Notes: a model not told the origin generated them from the sequence alone. Shown: positions 14,179 to 22,773, counted from the stretch's first letter. The stretch: DNA of 47,427 nt from an uncultured Eubacteriales bacterium (GCA_902793325.1 CADBCY010000021.1:1-47427), one strand, 5' to 3'. Numbers and translations are program-made.

Positions 14179-15132
14179 ATGAAGGATGGCTTCGGCCGCG
14201 AGATCACCTACCTGCGCATGTCCGTGACGGAGCTGTGCAACCTGCGCTGCCGCTACTGCATGCCGGCGGAGGGCGTCTGCAAGCGCCACCATGACGAGAT
14301 GCTGACCCAGGAGGAGATGCTCCGGGCCGTGCGCGTCGCGGCGGAGCTCGGCATACGCAAGCTGCGAATCACGGGCGGTGAACCGCTGGTGAAGAAGAAC
14401 ATACTCGCCATCTGCGAGGGCGCGGCGGCGATCCCCGGCATCGGGGAGATCTGCCTGACCACCAACGGCCTGCTGCTGCCCGGGCTGGCCAAGCCGCTGA
14501 GGGCGGCGGGGGTATCCCGGCTGAACATCAGCCTGGACACCCTCGACGCGCGCAAATACGCCTGGATGACGCGCATCGGCGCGCTGGACGACGCGCTGAA
14601 GGGCGTCGAGGCGGCGCTGGAGGCGGGCTTTGAGCGCGTCAAGCTGAACGCCGTGCTGATCGGCGGCTGGAACGACGACGAGATTCGCCCGCTGGCGGCG
14701 CTCTCCGCGCGCTGGCCGGTGGACGTACGCTTCATCGAACTGATGCCGATGGCGGACAAGTCGGCCTTCGGCCCGGAGGCGTACATCCCCTGCGGCCGGG
14801 TGCTGGAGGTCCTGCCGGAGCTTTTGCCGGTGGCGGAGAGCGACGGCGTGGCGCGGCTGTACCGCCTGCCGGACGGGCAGGGGCGGATCGGGCTGATCTC
14901 CCCCCTGAGCGCCCACTTCTGCGGTCGGTGCAACCGCCTGCGGCTGACGGCGGACGGCAGGGTGAAGCCGTGCCTGCATTCCCCCCGGGAATACCCCGTC
15001 AAGGGGCTGGATTCGGAGGGCATGCGGCGGCAGTTCCTGGCGGCCTGCGCCGCCAAGCCGGAGCGCCACCCGCTATTGTCCTACGAGTGCCGCAGCGGCG
15101 CGAACCGCAGCATGAACCGGATCGGAGGCTGA
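14179..15132 (+). CDS. moaA: GTP 3',8-cyclase MoaA (radical SAM)
   Basis: A 317-residue enzyme for the first step of molybdopterin synthesis, converting GTP to 3',8-cyclo-GTP. The N-terminal radical-SAM cluster motif is CNLRCRYC (about 17-24), followed by ITGGEPLVKK. The C-terminal cluster uses CGRCNRLR and KPCLHS. The chain ends in the conserved Gly-Gly (NRIGG), needed for catalysis in characterised MoaA. A GGGAGAGA ribosome site precedes ATG 14179. The next gene begins 3 bases after the stop. Confidence 0.96.
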   Translation: MKDGFGREITYLRMSVTELCNLRCRYCMPAEGVCKRHHDEMLTQEEMLRAVRVAAELGIRKLRITGGEPLVKKNILAICEGAAAIPGIGEICLTTNGLLLPGLAKPLRAAGVSRLNISLDTLDARKYAWMTRIGALDDALKGVEAALEAGFERVKLNAVLIGGWNDDEIRPLAALSARWPVDVRFIELMPMADKSAFGPEAYIPCGRVLEVLPELLPVAESDGVARLYRLPDGQGRIGLISPLSAHFCGRCNRLRLTADGRVKPCLHSPREYPVKGLDSEGMRRQFLAACAAKPERHPLLSYECRSGANRSMNRIGG

Positions 15133-15134
15133 CT

Positions 15135-16076
15135 ATGGGCCATGTGATCGGCTTTTCCGCCTGGTCCGGCACGGGCAAGACGACGCTGCTGGAGAAGGTC
15201 ATCCGGAGGATGAAGGCCCGGGGCCTGCGCGTGGCGGTGGTGAAGCACGACGTGCACGGCATCGACCCCTGCGAGGACGGCAAGGATTCCGGGCGCTTTC
15301 GCGCGGCCGGGGCCGACCGCGTGGCGCTGGTCGGGCCGGAGCCGGGGAGCGACCCGCAGAAGCGGCTCATCGAGGCGCTGGACGCGCTGGATGACGCGGA
15401 CATCATACTGGTGGAGGGCTTCAAGCACGCGCCGATCCCCCGCGTGGGCCTGTGCCGCGCGGCGGCGGGCAAGCCGCTGCCGGAACCGCCGGAAAACTAC
15501 ATCGCTGTGGTGACCGATGAAGCCATGGCGGCGAACGTCCCCCGGTTCGGGTGGGACGAGGACGAGGAGTTGACGGATTTTCTGATGGAACAGGCAAAGG
15601 ATTTTACCCACTTCAACGCCGAGGGCCGCGCCCGCATGGTGGACGTGGGCGAGAAGGCCGTGACGGCCCGGACGGCGGTCGCCGCGGGTCGCGTGCTGCT
15701 GAACCGCGCCACGTTCGACCTGATCCGCAGCGGCGGCGTGAAGAAGGGCGACGTATTGACGGTGGCGCAGGTGGCGGGCATCATGGGCGCGAAGCGCACG
15801 CCGGACATCATCCCCATGTGCCATCCGATCCTGCTGGACGGCGTGGACCTGTCGCTCTCGCTGGACGAGGCGCGCCTGTCGGTGGAGATCGTCGCCACGG
15901 TCCGCACGGGCGGCAGGACGGGCGCGGAGATGGATGCGCTGACCGCCGTGTCCGTCGCCGCGCTGACGGTGTACGACATGTGCAAGGCGGTGCAGAAGGA
16001 CATGGTGATCTCCGACATCCGGCTGCTGAAAAAGACGGGCGGCGTCCACGGGGATTTTGAAAGGAAGGATGAATGA
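15135..16076 (+). CDS. moaC: MobB-MoaC fusion protein
   Basis: A 313-residue fusion. Residues 1-153 are MobB, a P-loop GTP-binding adaptor (WSGTGKTTLLEKVI, then VKHDVHG and LVEGFKHAPIP). Residues about 157-313 are complete MoaC (FNAEGRARMVDVGEK, MCHPILLDGVDL, GRTGAEMDALTAVSVAALTV, then KDMVISDIRLLKKTGG with its catalytic lysine). MoaC converts the MoaA product to cyclic pyranopterin monophosphate. No stop or start separates the halves. GGAGG (15124-15128) fits ATG 15135. The pairing of a late-step adaptor with an early-step enzyme is unusual. The stop overlaps the next start region (ATGATG). Confidence 0.93.
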   Translation: MGHVIGFSAWSGTGKTTLLEKVIRRMKARGLRVAVVKHDVHGIDPCEDGKDSGRFRAAGADRVALVGPEPGSDPQKRLIEALDALDDADIILVEGFKHAPIPRVGLCRAAAGKPLPEPPENYIAVVTDEAMAANVPRFGWDEDEELTDFLMEQAKDFTHFNAEGRARMVDVGEKAVTARTAVAAGRVLLNRATFDLIRSGGVKKGDVLTVAQVAGIMGAKRTPDIIPMCHPILLDGVDLSLSLDEARLSVEIVATVRTGGRTGAEMDALTAVSVAALTVYDMCKAVQKDMVISDIRLLKKTGGVHGDFERKDE

Positions 16077-16966
16077 TGGGCTACACGGCGGCGGTGCTGA
16101 CGATTTCCGACAAGGGCGCCCGCGGCGAGCGGGTGGACACCAGCGGCCCCGCGCTGCGGGAAATGCTGGCACAGGCGGGCTACCAGGTCGTCGGCGGGGC
16201 CATTCTCCCCGACGAGCGGGATCAGATCGGGAATGCGCTGCGGGAATACGCCCGCAAGGGCATCGCCCTGGTGCTGACCACCGGGGGCACGGGCTTTTCG
16301 CCCCGGGACATCACGCCGGAGGCGACGCTGGACGTGATCGAACGGGAGACCCCGGGCCTTTCGGAGCTGATGCGCGCGGAGAGCATGAAGATCACCCCGC
16401 GGGGCTGCCTGTCCCGGGGCGTGGCGGGCATACTGGACCGCACGCTGATCGTGAACCTGCCCGGCAGCGAGAAGGCGGCGCGGGAGAACCTTGCGGCGGT
16501 GCTGCCCGCGCTGGACCACGGCCTCAAGATGCTGATGTCGGAGGGCTCCGCCGACTGTGCGACGCCCGTGGCGGTGAAGCGCGAGGTCCCCTCCATGGAC
16601 GCCTGGCTGAGGGAGGCGAAGGCCTCGGAAAGAGCGGCGCGGACGGGCATGTTCCTCATACACAACGGCGTGGTGCGTGAGGATGCGCGCACTCGCGTCC
16701 GCGAGGGCGACGCGGAAGCGCAGCCGGTGCGCGGCATGCGCTTTTCCTCGGACGCGGAAAAGGTGAAGCGCGCCACGGAAGAAACCCTCGCGCTGCCGGG
16801 CATCTTCTTCGCGAGGACCTGGCTGAACGAGGGCGAGCTGGCGGTGGGCGACGACATCATGTACGTGATGATCGGCGGCGACATCCGCCCGCACGTGATC
16901 GGGGCGCTACAATACCTGGTGGGAAAGATCAAGTCGGAGTGCGTGACCGAGCAGGAGCTCTATTGA
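16076..16966 (+). CDS. mog: Mog (MogA/MoaB)-MoaE fusion protein
   Basis: A 296-residue fusion. Residues 1-165 are a molybdopterin adenylyltransferase domain (AAVLTISDKGARGERVD, LVLTTGGTGFSPRDITPEAT, SRGVAGILDRTLIVNLPGS). Residues about 170-296 match the divergent clostridial MoaE type, the large subunit of molybdopterin synthase (GMFLIHNGVVRED, ARTWLNEGELAVGDDIMYV, GGDIRPHVIGALQYLVGKIK). Adenylylation follows sulfur insertion, so the fusion joins consecutive steps. The partner subunit MoaD is not in the window. AAGGAAGG (16061-16068) serves ATG 16076 better than 16073. The stop lies 7 bases from the end of convergent mobA. Confidence 0.88.
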   Translation: MGYTAAVLTISDKGARGERVDTSGPALREMLAQAGYQVVGGAILPDERDQIGNALREYARKGIALVLTTGGTGFSPRDITPEATLDVIERETPGLSELMRAESMKITPRGCLSRGVAGILDRTLIVNLPGSEKAARENLAAVLPALDHGLKMLMSEGSADCATPVAVKREVPSMDAWLREAKASERAARTGMFLIHNGVVREDARTRVREGDAEAQPVRGMRFSSDAEKVKRATEETLALPGIFFARTWLNEGELAVGDDIMYVMIGGDIRPHVIGALQYLVGKIKSECVTEQELY

Positions 16967-16973
16967 CGGGCGG

Positions 16974-17540
16974 CTATCGGGTGATCCTGGCGTAATCCGC
17001 CGGGGTGTTGATGTTGTCGAGCGTTTCCGGGGGAAAGCCGCCCTCCGCAATCTCCACATAATGCGTGCGTATGCTCGAAAGCAGGTCCATCATGCGGTAT
17101 CTGCCCTCCGAGATCAGCTTCTGAACGGCGGGCAATGCCGTCTTGCCGTAGATGCCGCAGAGGGGATGGATCCTGTCTCCGTGCCGGAACACGCAGGCGT
17201 CAAAGTCGGGGGAAACGCATCCCGCCAGATACGCGATCATCTCCCTGCGCACAAAGGGCATGTCGCAGGCGCAGATGAACACGTGATCCGCGGCGGCATG
17301 GCGCAGGGACTGCCGTATGCCTTCCATGGGGCCGATGCCCTGCTGCTCGTCCGGGATCACCCTCAGGCTGCAATCGGGGTATTCCCTCCCCAGGGGGGCG
17401 CATACGAACACTTCGTCGCATATGGACAATTCCCGGGCCAGGCGGTCCATAAACGTCTGATGGTCCAGCTCAAGCAGCGCCTTGTCCCGGCCCATGCGCG
17501 TGGACTTTCCCACCAGGATCGCCGCGGACAGATTCATCAT
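16974..17540 (-). CDS. mobA: Molybdenum cofactor guanylyltransferase MobA
   Basis: A 188-residue nucleotidyltransferase that attaches GMP to molybdopterin for bis-MGD enzymes. The opening motif reads ILVGKSTRMGRDKA; the family usually has LAGGxSxRMG, so one glycine is missing. The metal-site CDMPFV (CxDxP type) and ETLDNINTPADY are conserved. Transcribed against the rest of the cluster, so regulated separately. The frame extends to a TTG at 17549, but ATG 17540 with GGGGG about ten bases upstream is the better start. It works with the MobB domain encoded next door. Confidence 0.88.
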   Translation of the reverse strand: MMNLSAAILVGKSTRMGRDKALLELDHQTFMDRLARELSICDEVFVCAPLGREYPDCSLRVIPDEQQGIGPMEGIRQSLRHAAADHVFICACDMPFVRREMIAYLAGCVSPDFDACVFRHGDRIHPLCGIYGKTALPAVQKLISEGRYRMMDLLSSIRTHYVEIAEGGFPPETLDNINTPADYARITR

Positions 17541-17845
17541 AAGCTTCAAACCCCCACATCATACACAAAAGCACCCCGTCTGCGCGGCAAACAATATGCA
17601 CACCGGGAACGACGCGGGGCCACCGATGAATGGCAACCATTATTCACGCTTTGCAGCGCTTATCCTTGGCGCAGTATTGGCATGCGATTCGGCAGACGAT
17701 TGATTGCCTGTCGCGGGCGACAACACGCCGATTGCATCGCTGATGTGGCGATACTGCGGGTTATGTTGTCGCGGATGAAGTGCCCGTTCATGCTTTCGAT
17801 CGCTTTGCCCGTCCCCCGTTCCGGAACGCGGTCAGGGCCAGAGCA
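17541..17845. other. Intergenic stretch without a supported gene
   Basis: About 300 bases between mobA and the DUF3795 gene. A 25-codon frame at 17626-17703 looks like a bare signal peptide but has no ribosome site. A minus-strand frame has no recognisable domain. I see no strong promoter, repeat or RNA structure. Confidence 0.3.
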
Positions 17846-18298
17846 TTAGTGGCTGTCCGATCCATCGCCTTCCGGCTTCAAGGCCGCGCGCGTGGCATCC
17901 TTCAATTCGCTCAGGTTCTTTGCTTTTTCAAAGAACGCTCTGCGCAACTGATTGTATTCCTGTTCCGTGCATACCTGCCTGCACGTCGGTTCAAAGGATT
18001 TCGTCACCCTGAAGCAGTCCTCCATGACGGCACAGGGATAGGCGTCGCATGCCGCGCAGCTCGTTATTCCCTTGTCATGGCAGCACGTGACGACGTGGTA
18101 CCGGCACCGGTTTTCAGGCTTGCATCCCGTACAGGCAATCTCCTCAATCGAAACGACATGGTCCCGATACCCTGTCCGCATCCATAATTCGGCGGTATGG
18201 CGCAGCTCGTCCCGCGTCTTTTCACAGGGATGCGCCACATATCTGGGGCACGCGGAACAATCATTCCCGCATGCGGCGATAATCCTCTTCGTCTTCAT
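17846..18298 (-). CDS. DUF3795-family cysteine-rich protein
   Basis: A 150-residue protein with 13 cysteines, beginning IAACGNDCSACPRYVAHPCEK. The spacing C-x3-C-x2-C, then ACTGCKPENRC, TCCHDKGITSCAACDAYPC, is the DUF3795 pattern common in clostridia and methanogens. The clustered cysteines suggest a metal or iron-sulfur site; no enzyme activity is established. It stands alone, convergent with nothing and divergent from the secreted reductase gene, with about 260 bases between their starts. Confidence 0.85.
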   Translation of the reverse strand: MKTKRIIAACGNDCSACPRYVAHPCEKTRDELRHTAELWMRTGYRDHVVSIEEIACTGCKPENRCRYHVVTCCHDKGITSCAACDAYPCAVMEDCFRVTKSFEPTCRQVCTEQEYNQLRRAFFEKAKNLSELKDATRAALKPEGDGSDSH

Positions 18299-18430
18299 TC
18301 GGCAACCACCTTTCGTGACATACAGAGCATATCACGCGGGGGCAAGGGCTGTCAATACAGCGCGCCGGGGTCTCCCCCGCCTCGACCGAGGAGGGCGGGC
18401 AGAAACGCCGTAAACATCCCCCCAGGGTGC

Positions 18431-18459
18431 TTTACAGGACATGCCTTTTCATTTATAAT
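18431..18459 (+). promoter_or_regulatory. Promoter of the secreted FMN/FAD reductase
   Basis: TTTACA (18431-18436), 17-base spacer, TATAAT (18454-18459). The transcript would start near 18466, leaving a leader of about 90 bases. Confidence 0.78.
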
Positions 18460-18474
18460 GAAAGGGGAAGTGAT

Positions 18475-18530
18475 AATTGACCGCGCGGCGAGTCAATTCC
18501 GTGTGATGACGCTTTCGTCCAACGGACGAA
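18475..18530 (+). promoter_or_regulatory. Two inverted repeats in the reductase leader
   Basis: AATTGAC/GTCAATT (18475-18481 and 18492-18498) lies just past the expected transcript start and could be an operator. TTCGTCC-AAC-GGACGAA (18514-18530) is a compact hairpin 11 bases before the ribosome site AAGGAGG. Confidence 0.4.
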
Positions 18531-18558
18531 TCGCATAAAGAAGAAGGAGGTATTCAAC

Positions 18559-20430
18559 ATGGGTATCACAATTCGCAAAGCTCTGTCCCTCGTCGTCGTT
18601 CTGGCGATGCTGCTCGGCTGCGCCGCGCTGGCGGAGGTCGCCGACGGCACCTACACCGGCGTCGGCCAGGGCAACCACGGCGACGTCGTCGTAGAGACCA
18701 CATTTGAGGGCGGCGCCATCAAGTCCGTCGTCGTCACCGAGCAGGTGGAGAACCCCGACGTGGCGGGCAAGGCGCTTACCGACATCCCCGCCGCCATCGT
18801 GGCCAACAACGCCTGGAACGTGGACACGGTGACCGGCGCGACCGTCACCTCCACCGCCATCGAGACCGCCGTTCAGCAGGCCATCGAGGCCGCGGGCGGC
18901 GACCCGGCGGACTTCGAGATGTCCGCCGCCGAGACGCCCGCCGAGGGCGAGACGGTCCACCTGAGCTGCGACACCGTGGTCTGCGGCGCGGGCGCGGCGG
19001 GCATGGCCGCCGCGCTGGCCTCCCAGCAGAACGGCGCGAAGACCATCCTGGTGGAGAAGGCCGCGAACATCGGCGGCGTGTCCATCATCGCCGGCGGCCC
19101 CATGGGCATCGACTCCAAGGACCAGCAGGAGGCCGGCGTGGCCGGGACCTTCACGATCCAGGAGGTCTGGCGCGACTGGATGGACTACAACTGCTGGCTG
19201 TGCGACGGCACGCTGTTCTACAACCTGTTCCAGGATTCCGGCCGCACCGTGGACTGGCTGGAGGAGAACGGCATGCAGTTTAACTTCATGGGCAACGAGC
19301 AGGCCGCGCACGAGGGCGGCTTCCCCACCTACCACATCTACGCGGACCAGGAGAACAAGATGGGCGAATACCTGGCCCTGCTGGATTCCTTCACCAGGGC
19401 GGGCGGCGAATACTACCTGGAGACCGCGGCCTATGAGCTGAAGGCCGAGGACGACGCCATCACCGGCGTGCTCTGCCGCCAGGCCGACGGCACCATCCTG
19501 GACATCGACTGCACCTCCGTGTGCCTGTGCACCGGCGGCTTCGCGGCGAACACCGACATGGTGGAGGCGGAGGTCGGCTTCCACCTCGAGACCTTCACCA
19601 CCGGCACCCAGACCGGCGACGGCGCGCGCATGAGCCAGGCCATCGGCGCAGGCAAGGGCAAGACCATCCAGCAGCTCCACGGCGTGACCAGCTTCTCCGG
19701 CATCCAGACCGGCAGCGGCATGGACGACATCGCCAAGGCCATCTACATCCCCAACTGCATCTGGGTCAACACCCGCGGCAGCCGCTTCTGCCCGGAGGAC
19801 CTGAACTACGACACCGCCCTGTCCTCCAACTCCACCTTCAACCAGGGCGAGTTCTACTTCGCCATCATCTCCCAGGAGATGGCCGAGAAGCTGCAGGAGG
19901 GCGGCGCGCAGGTGTACGGCATCGACACCGAGGTTCGCTACGAGCCCACCGTGCCGCTGTTCTCCATCACCGAGGGCTGGACCGGCTTCGTGGACGCGCT
20001 GGAGGACGGCTGCGAGAAGGGCATCGTGTTCAAGGGCGACACCGCCGAGGAGCTGGCGGAGGCCATGGGCGTGAACGCCGACATGCTGGCCGCCACCATC
20101 CGAGACTACAACGCCTGCTGCGAGAAGGGCTTTGACGAACTGCTGGGCAAGGACCCGAAGTACCTGACCAACCTTGGCGACAAGGGCTACTACGCCGTGA
20201 AGGCCCGCCCGATGAGCCTGGGCGCCATCGGCGGCGTGCTGGTCAATTCCAACCTGCAGGTCATCAAGGCGGACGGCACCGTGATCACCGGCCTGTTTGC
20301 CGCCGGCAACGACGTGGCTGAGTTCTACAACAACTCCTACCCGCTGATCGAGGGCGTGTCCCTCGGCTCCGCCTTCAACGGCGGCCGCATGATCGGCGAG
20401 CAGGCCGCGGCGCTGGCGAAAGCGCGTTGA
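18559..20430 (+). CDS. Secreted FMN-binding / FAD-dependent fumarate-reductase-like flavoprotein
   Basis: A 623-residue exported reductase. A signal peptide ends in MLLGC (possible lipobox Cys21). Residues 28-100 form an FMN_bind domain whose DTVTGAT motif places the covalent FMN acceptor at Thr95. From about 135 comes a flavocytochrome-c-type FAD domain (VVCGAGAAGMAAALAS, LCTGGFAANTDM, FAAGNDVAEFYNNSYP). This layout matches the extracellular flavoprotein reductases of Gram-positive gut bacteria, which accept electrons from an external flavin chain and reduce fumarate, urocanate, cinnamates or other acceptors. The substrate here is unknown. FMN would be attached by an ApbE-type transferase, not in the window. 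AAGGAGG precedes the ATG. Confidence 0.92.
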   Translation: MGITIRKALSLVVVLAMLLGCAALAEVADGTYTGVGQGNHGDVVVETTFEGGAIKSVVVTEQVENPDVAGKALTDIPAAIVANNAWNVDTVTGATVTSTAIETAVQQAIEAAGGDPADFEMSAAETPAEGETVHLSCDTVVCGAGAAGMAAALASQQNGAKTILVEKAANIGGVSIIAGGPMGIDSKDQQEAGVAGTFTIQEVWRDWMDYNCWLCDGTLFYNLFQDSGRTVDWLEENGMQFNFMGNEQAAHEGGFPTYHIYADQENKMGEYLALLDSFTRAGGEYYLETAAYELKAEDDAITGVLCRQADGTILDIDCTSVCLCTGGFAANTDMVEAEVGFHLETFTTGTQTGDGARMSQAIGAGKGKTIQQLHGVTSFSGIQTGSGMDDIAKAIYIPNCIWVNTRGSRFCPEDLNYDTALSSNSTFNQGEFYFAIISQEMAEKLQEGGAQVYGIDTEVRYEPTVPLFSITEGWTGFVDALEDGCEKGIVFKGDTAEELAEAMGVNADMLAATIRDYNACCEKGFDELLGKDPKYLTNLGDKGYYAVKARPMSLGAIGGVLVNSNLQVIKADGTVITGLFAAGNDVAEFYNNSYPLIEGVSLGSAFNGGRMIGEQAAALAKAR

Positions 20431-20445
20431 TCTCAACAGCATAGG

Positions 20446-20486
20446 CAATACGCAGGGACGGCCATCGCGGCCGTCCCTGCGTATTG
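20446..20486 (+). terminator. Perfect 18-bp hairpin after the reductase gene
   Basis: Bases 20446-20463 are the exact reverse complement of 20469-20486, with a 5-base loop (ATCGC). It begins 15 bases after the stop. No T-tract follows on either strand, so it may terminate inefficiently, protect the mRNA end, or be a mobile palindrome. Confidence 0.5.
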
Positions 20487-20553
20487 TTGCGATTGTACGT
20501 CCGTCGCGCTGGGCTCTGTTTTCCGATCCCGGCGGTGCAGTTGCCGAGCCTGT

Positions 20554-21075
20554 TCAGAGAATGCGCGCCATCTCCGCGGCGTCCGCGATGATCTGCGCGT
20601 GATCGAAGGCCAGGCGCTCGCCCTCAGGCAGGACGGGCGTCGCGCGACCGTGGTCGGCGGAAATATCAAACCATCCGGTCTCCGCCGCGTCGTCCCCCGC
20701 GACGGCTTGGAGCCTCTCCCCCTCCACGCTTACGGCATAGGCCGCCGAGACCGTCCAGCCGCGGGGATCGCGTCCCGGCGCACTGTACACGCCCACCAGC
20801 TTCATTTCAAGACCGGTCAGGCCCGTCTCTTCCTCCAGCTCCCGGGCGGCGGTCTGTTCGATGGTCTCGCCCTGATCGGCAAAGCCGCCCGGCAGCGCCC
20901 AGCAGCCCAGGAACGGGTGCCCGCCGCGGCGGATGAGCAGCAGCTTCCACTTCCCGTCCGTCCGGGCGAACACGGCGATATCCGCCGTCAGCGCGGGCTT
21001 CGGATAGTTCTTCGCGCGATAGCGCTCGATGGCCTCCGCTTCGGTGAGGCCGTGCTTGTCTCTCAATGCATTCAT
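20554..21075 (-). CDS. NUDIX hydrolase (ADP-ribose pyrophosphatase-like)
   Basis: A 173-residue cytoplasmic pyrophosphohydrolase. The Nudix box is intact: GGFADQGETIEQTAARELEE followed by ETGL, where the glutamates bind the catalytic divalent metal. The N-terminal segment with ALTADIAVFARTDGKWKLLLIRRG and the total size match the COG1051 group, which cleaves ADP-ribose, NADH or related nucleoside diphosphates. The start is ATG 21075 with GAGG upstream; the frame runs 31 codons further without a ribosome site. Exact substrate unknown. Confidence 0.9.
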   Translation of the reverse strand: MNALRDKHGLTEAEAIERYRAKNYPKPALTADIAVFARTDGKWKLLLIRRGGHPFLGCWALPGGFADQGETIEQTAARELEEETGLTGLEMKLVGVYSAPGRDPRGWTVSAAYAVSVEGERLQAVAGDDAAETGWFDISADHGRATPVLPEGERLAFDHAQIIADAAEMARIL

Positions 21076-21216
21076 GTTTTCAACCTCACAGCAATGATTG
21101 TCGGCGTCATTCTGCGAATGCCGCCGACCCGCGCAACCGCTCGCTTTGCTCGCCGGTTCGCTAATCATTGTACACGAATTGAATTGGCAGGACCGATCCA
21201 GATCGATCCTTCCATT

Positions 21217-21246
21217 ATTATATCAGATTGTCGGCGCGCTGCGCAA
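21217..21246 (-). promoter_or_regulatory. Possible promoter of the NUDIX gene
   Basis: TATAAT on the minus strand (21217-21222) with TTGCGC 18 bases upstream (21241-21246). The -10 is consensus, the -35 weak. It sits at the edge of the palindromes that follow the alcohol dehydrogenase gene. Confidence 0.45.
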
Positions 21247-21293
21247 CTCGCTTCGCTCCCTTGCGCGCCGACCCGGAAAACCTTCGGTTTTCC
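21231..21293 (-). terminator. Double hairpin after the alcohol dehydrogenase gene
   Basis: GGAAAACC/GGTTTTCC (21275-21282 with 21286-21293) starts 4 bases after the stop codon. A second palindrome pairs TCGGCGCGC (21231-21239) with GCGCGCCGA (21263-21271). No long T-tract is present; tandem palindromes like these resemble REP-type elements. Confidence 0.45.
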
Positions 21294-21296
21294 CAA

Positions 21297-22520
21297 TCAG
21301 AAGTCCACCTCGGTGTCGTAGTAGCAGCACTTGAGCAGCTTCTCCATCTCCTCCTGGCTGGGCTGGCGGGGATTGGAGCCGGTGCAGGCGTCGGCGATGG
21401 CGTTCTTCGCGATCTCCGGCAGCCGCTCCAGGAACACGCTCTCCGGCACGAAGCCCTGCGCGCAGGGATAGCTGTCCGCGCCGTAGTTCTTGATGCAGTG
21501 CGGGATATTGAGCTGGTCGTTCATGTCGCGCAGGAATTTGATCAGCTTGGCGATCTTCACGTCGTCGCTGTCGAATTCGTCGGCGATGCCCATGTAGTCC
21601 ACGATCACGCCGTAGCGCTTCTTCGCGGTCTCGTCCTTGGCGTTGTAGGCGATGACCTTCGGCAGGTACATGGCGTTGGCCGCGCCGTGGATGATGTGCG
21701 CGCCGTAGTCGGCGAACACCGCGCCGGTCTTGTGGGCCATGGAGTGGACGATGCCCAGCAGCGCGTTGGAGAACGCCATGCCGGCCAGGCACTGGGCGTC
21801 GTGCATGCGATGGCGCGCGGCCATGTCGCCGTTGTAGGAGGGCACCAGCTCCTTCATGATCATCTCGATGGCGTGGATGGCCAGCGGGTCGGTGTAATCG
21901 CTGTTGGCGGTGGATACATACGCCTCGATGGCGTGGGTCATGGCGTCCATGCCGGTGTGGGCGACCAGCTTCTTGGGCATGGTCTCGGCCAGCTCGGGAT
22001 CGACGATGGCCACGTCGGGGGTGATCTCAAAGTCCGCGATGGGGTACTTGATGCCCTTCTGGTAGTCGGTGATGATGGAGAACGCCGTCACCTCGGTGGC
22101 CGTGCCGCTGGTGGAGGACACCGCGCAGAAGTGGGCCTTGCGGCGCAGCTCGGGGATGCCGAACACCTTGCACATGTCCTCGAAGGTGCACTCGGGGTAT
22201 TCATATTTGATCCACATCGCCTTGGCCGCGTCGATGGGGCTGCCGCCGCCGATGGCCACGATCCAGTCGGGGCCGAACTCCTGCATCACCGCAGCGCCCT
22301 TCATGACGGTGTCCACGCTGGGGTCGCTCTCGATGCCCTCGAACAGCCTGACCTCCATGCCGGCCTCTTCCAGGTATTTCTGCGCGCGATCCAGGAAGCC
22401 AAAGCGCTTCATGGAGCCGCCGCCCACGCAGATGATGGCCTTCTTGCCCTTCAGGCCCTTCAGGTTTTCCAGGGCGCCCTTGCCGAAATAGATGTCCCGG
22501 GGGAGCGTAAAACGTGCCAT
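21297..22520 (-). CDS. Iron-containing (group III) alcohol dehydrogenase
   Basis: A 407-residue cytoplasmic NAD(P)-dependent dehydrogenase. The cofactor loop is AIGGGSPIDAAKA (about 90-102). The metal site is formed by Asp192 and His196 (HTGMDAMTHAIEAY), His259 (GIVHSMAHKTGA) and His278 (IIHGAANA). Relatives oxidise or reduce 1,2- or 1,3-propanediol, butanol or ethanol. AAGGAGG precedes ATG 22520. It is the first recognisable gene on the transcript that begins with the cobalamin riboswitch 360 bases upstream, so a link to B12-dependent diol or glycerol metabolism is possible but unproven. Confidence 0.93.
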   Translation of the reverse strand: MARFTLPRDIYFGKGALENLKGLKGKKAIICVGGGSMKRFGFLDRAQKYLEEAGMEVRLFEGIESDPSVDTVMKGAAVMQEFGPDWIVAIGGGSPIDAAKAMWIKYEYPECTFEDMCKVFGIPELRRKAHFCAVSSTSGTATEVTAFSIITDYQKGIKYPIADFEITPDVAIVDPELAETMPKKLVAHTGMDAMTHAIEAYVSTANSDYTDPLAIHAIEMIMKELVPSYNGDMAARHRMHDAQCLAGMAFSNALLGIVHSMAHKTGAVFADYGAHIIHGAANAMYLPKVIAYNAKDETAKKRYGVIVDYMGIADEFDSDDVKIAKLIKFLRDMNDQLNIPHCIKNYGADSYPCAQGFVPESVFLERLPEIAKNAIADACTGSNPRQPSQEEMEKLLKCCYYDTEVDF

Positions 22521-22773
22521 AATGATTTCCTCCTTGTGTCAATGATGTCAGCAGTGAGCGAACACTGTTGCTTTCGAAAATTCCCAGGCCGCGGCGCCGC
22601 ACGGGCAAACAAGGGGAGGAAAGCCCGTGCATGGAGGCAATTCCTGCCGGCGCCGCGATAAAAAACAGAACACGCCGGATCTTCGTCCAAAACATGTCCT
22701 GTGTACTGACCGCATAGCTGATCACTTGGGAGGAATCAGAGCTTCATGATCGCCGGCGCGAGATCATTGCCGG

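Noticed and set aside
17626-17703. A 25-codon frame resembling a signal peptide
   Set aside because: No ribosome site, no promoter, and nothing follows the hydrophobic core.
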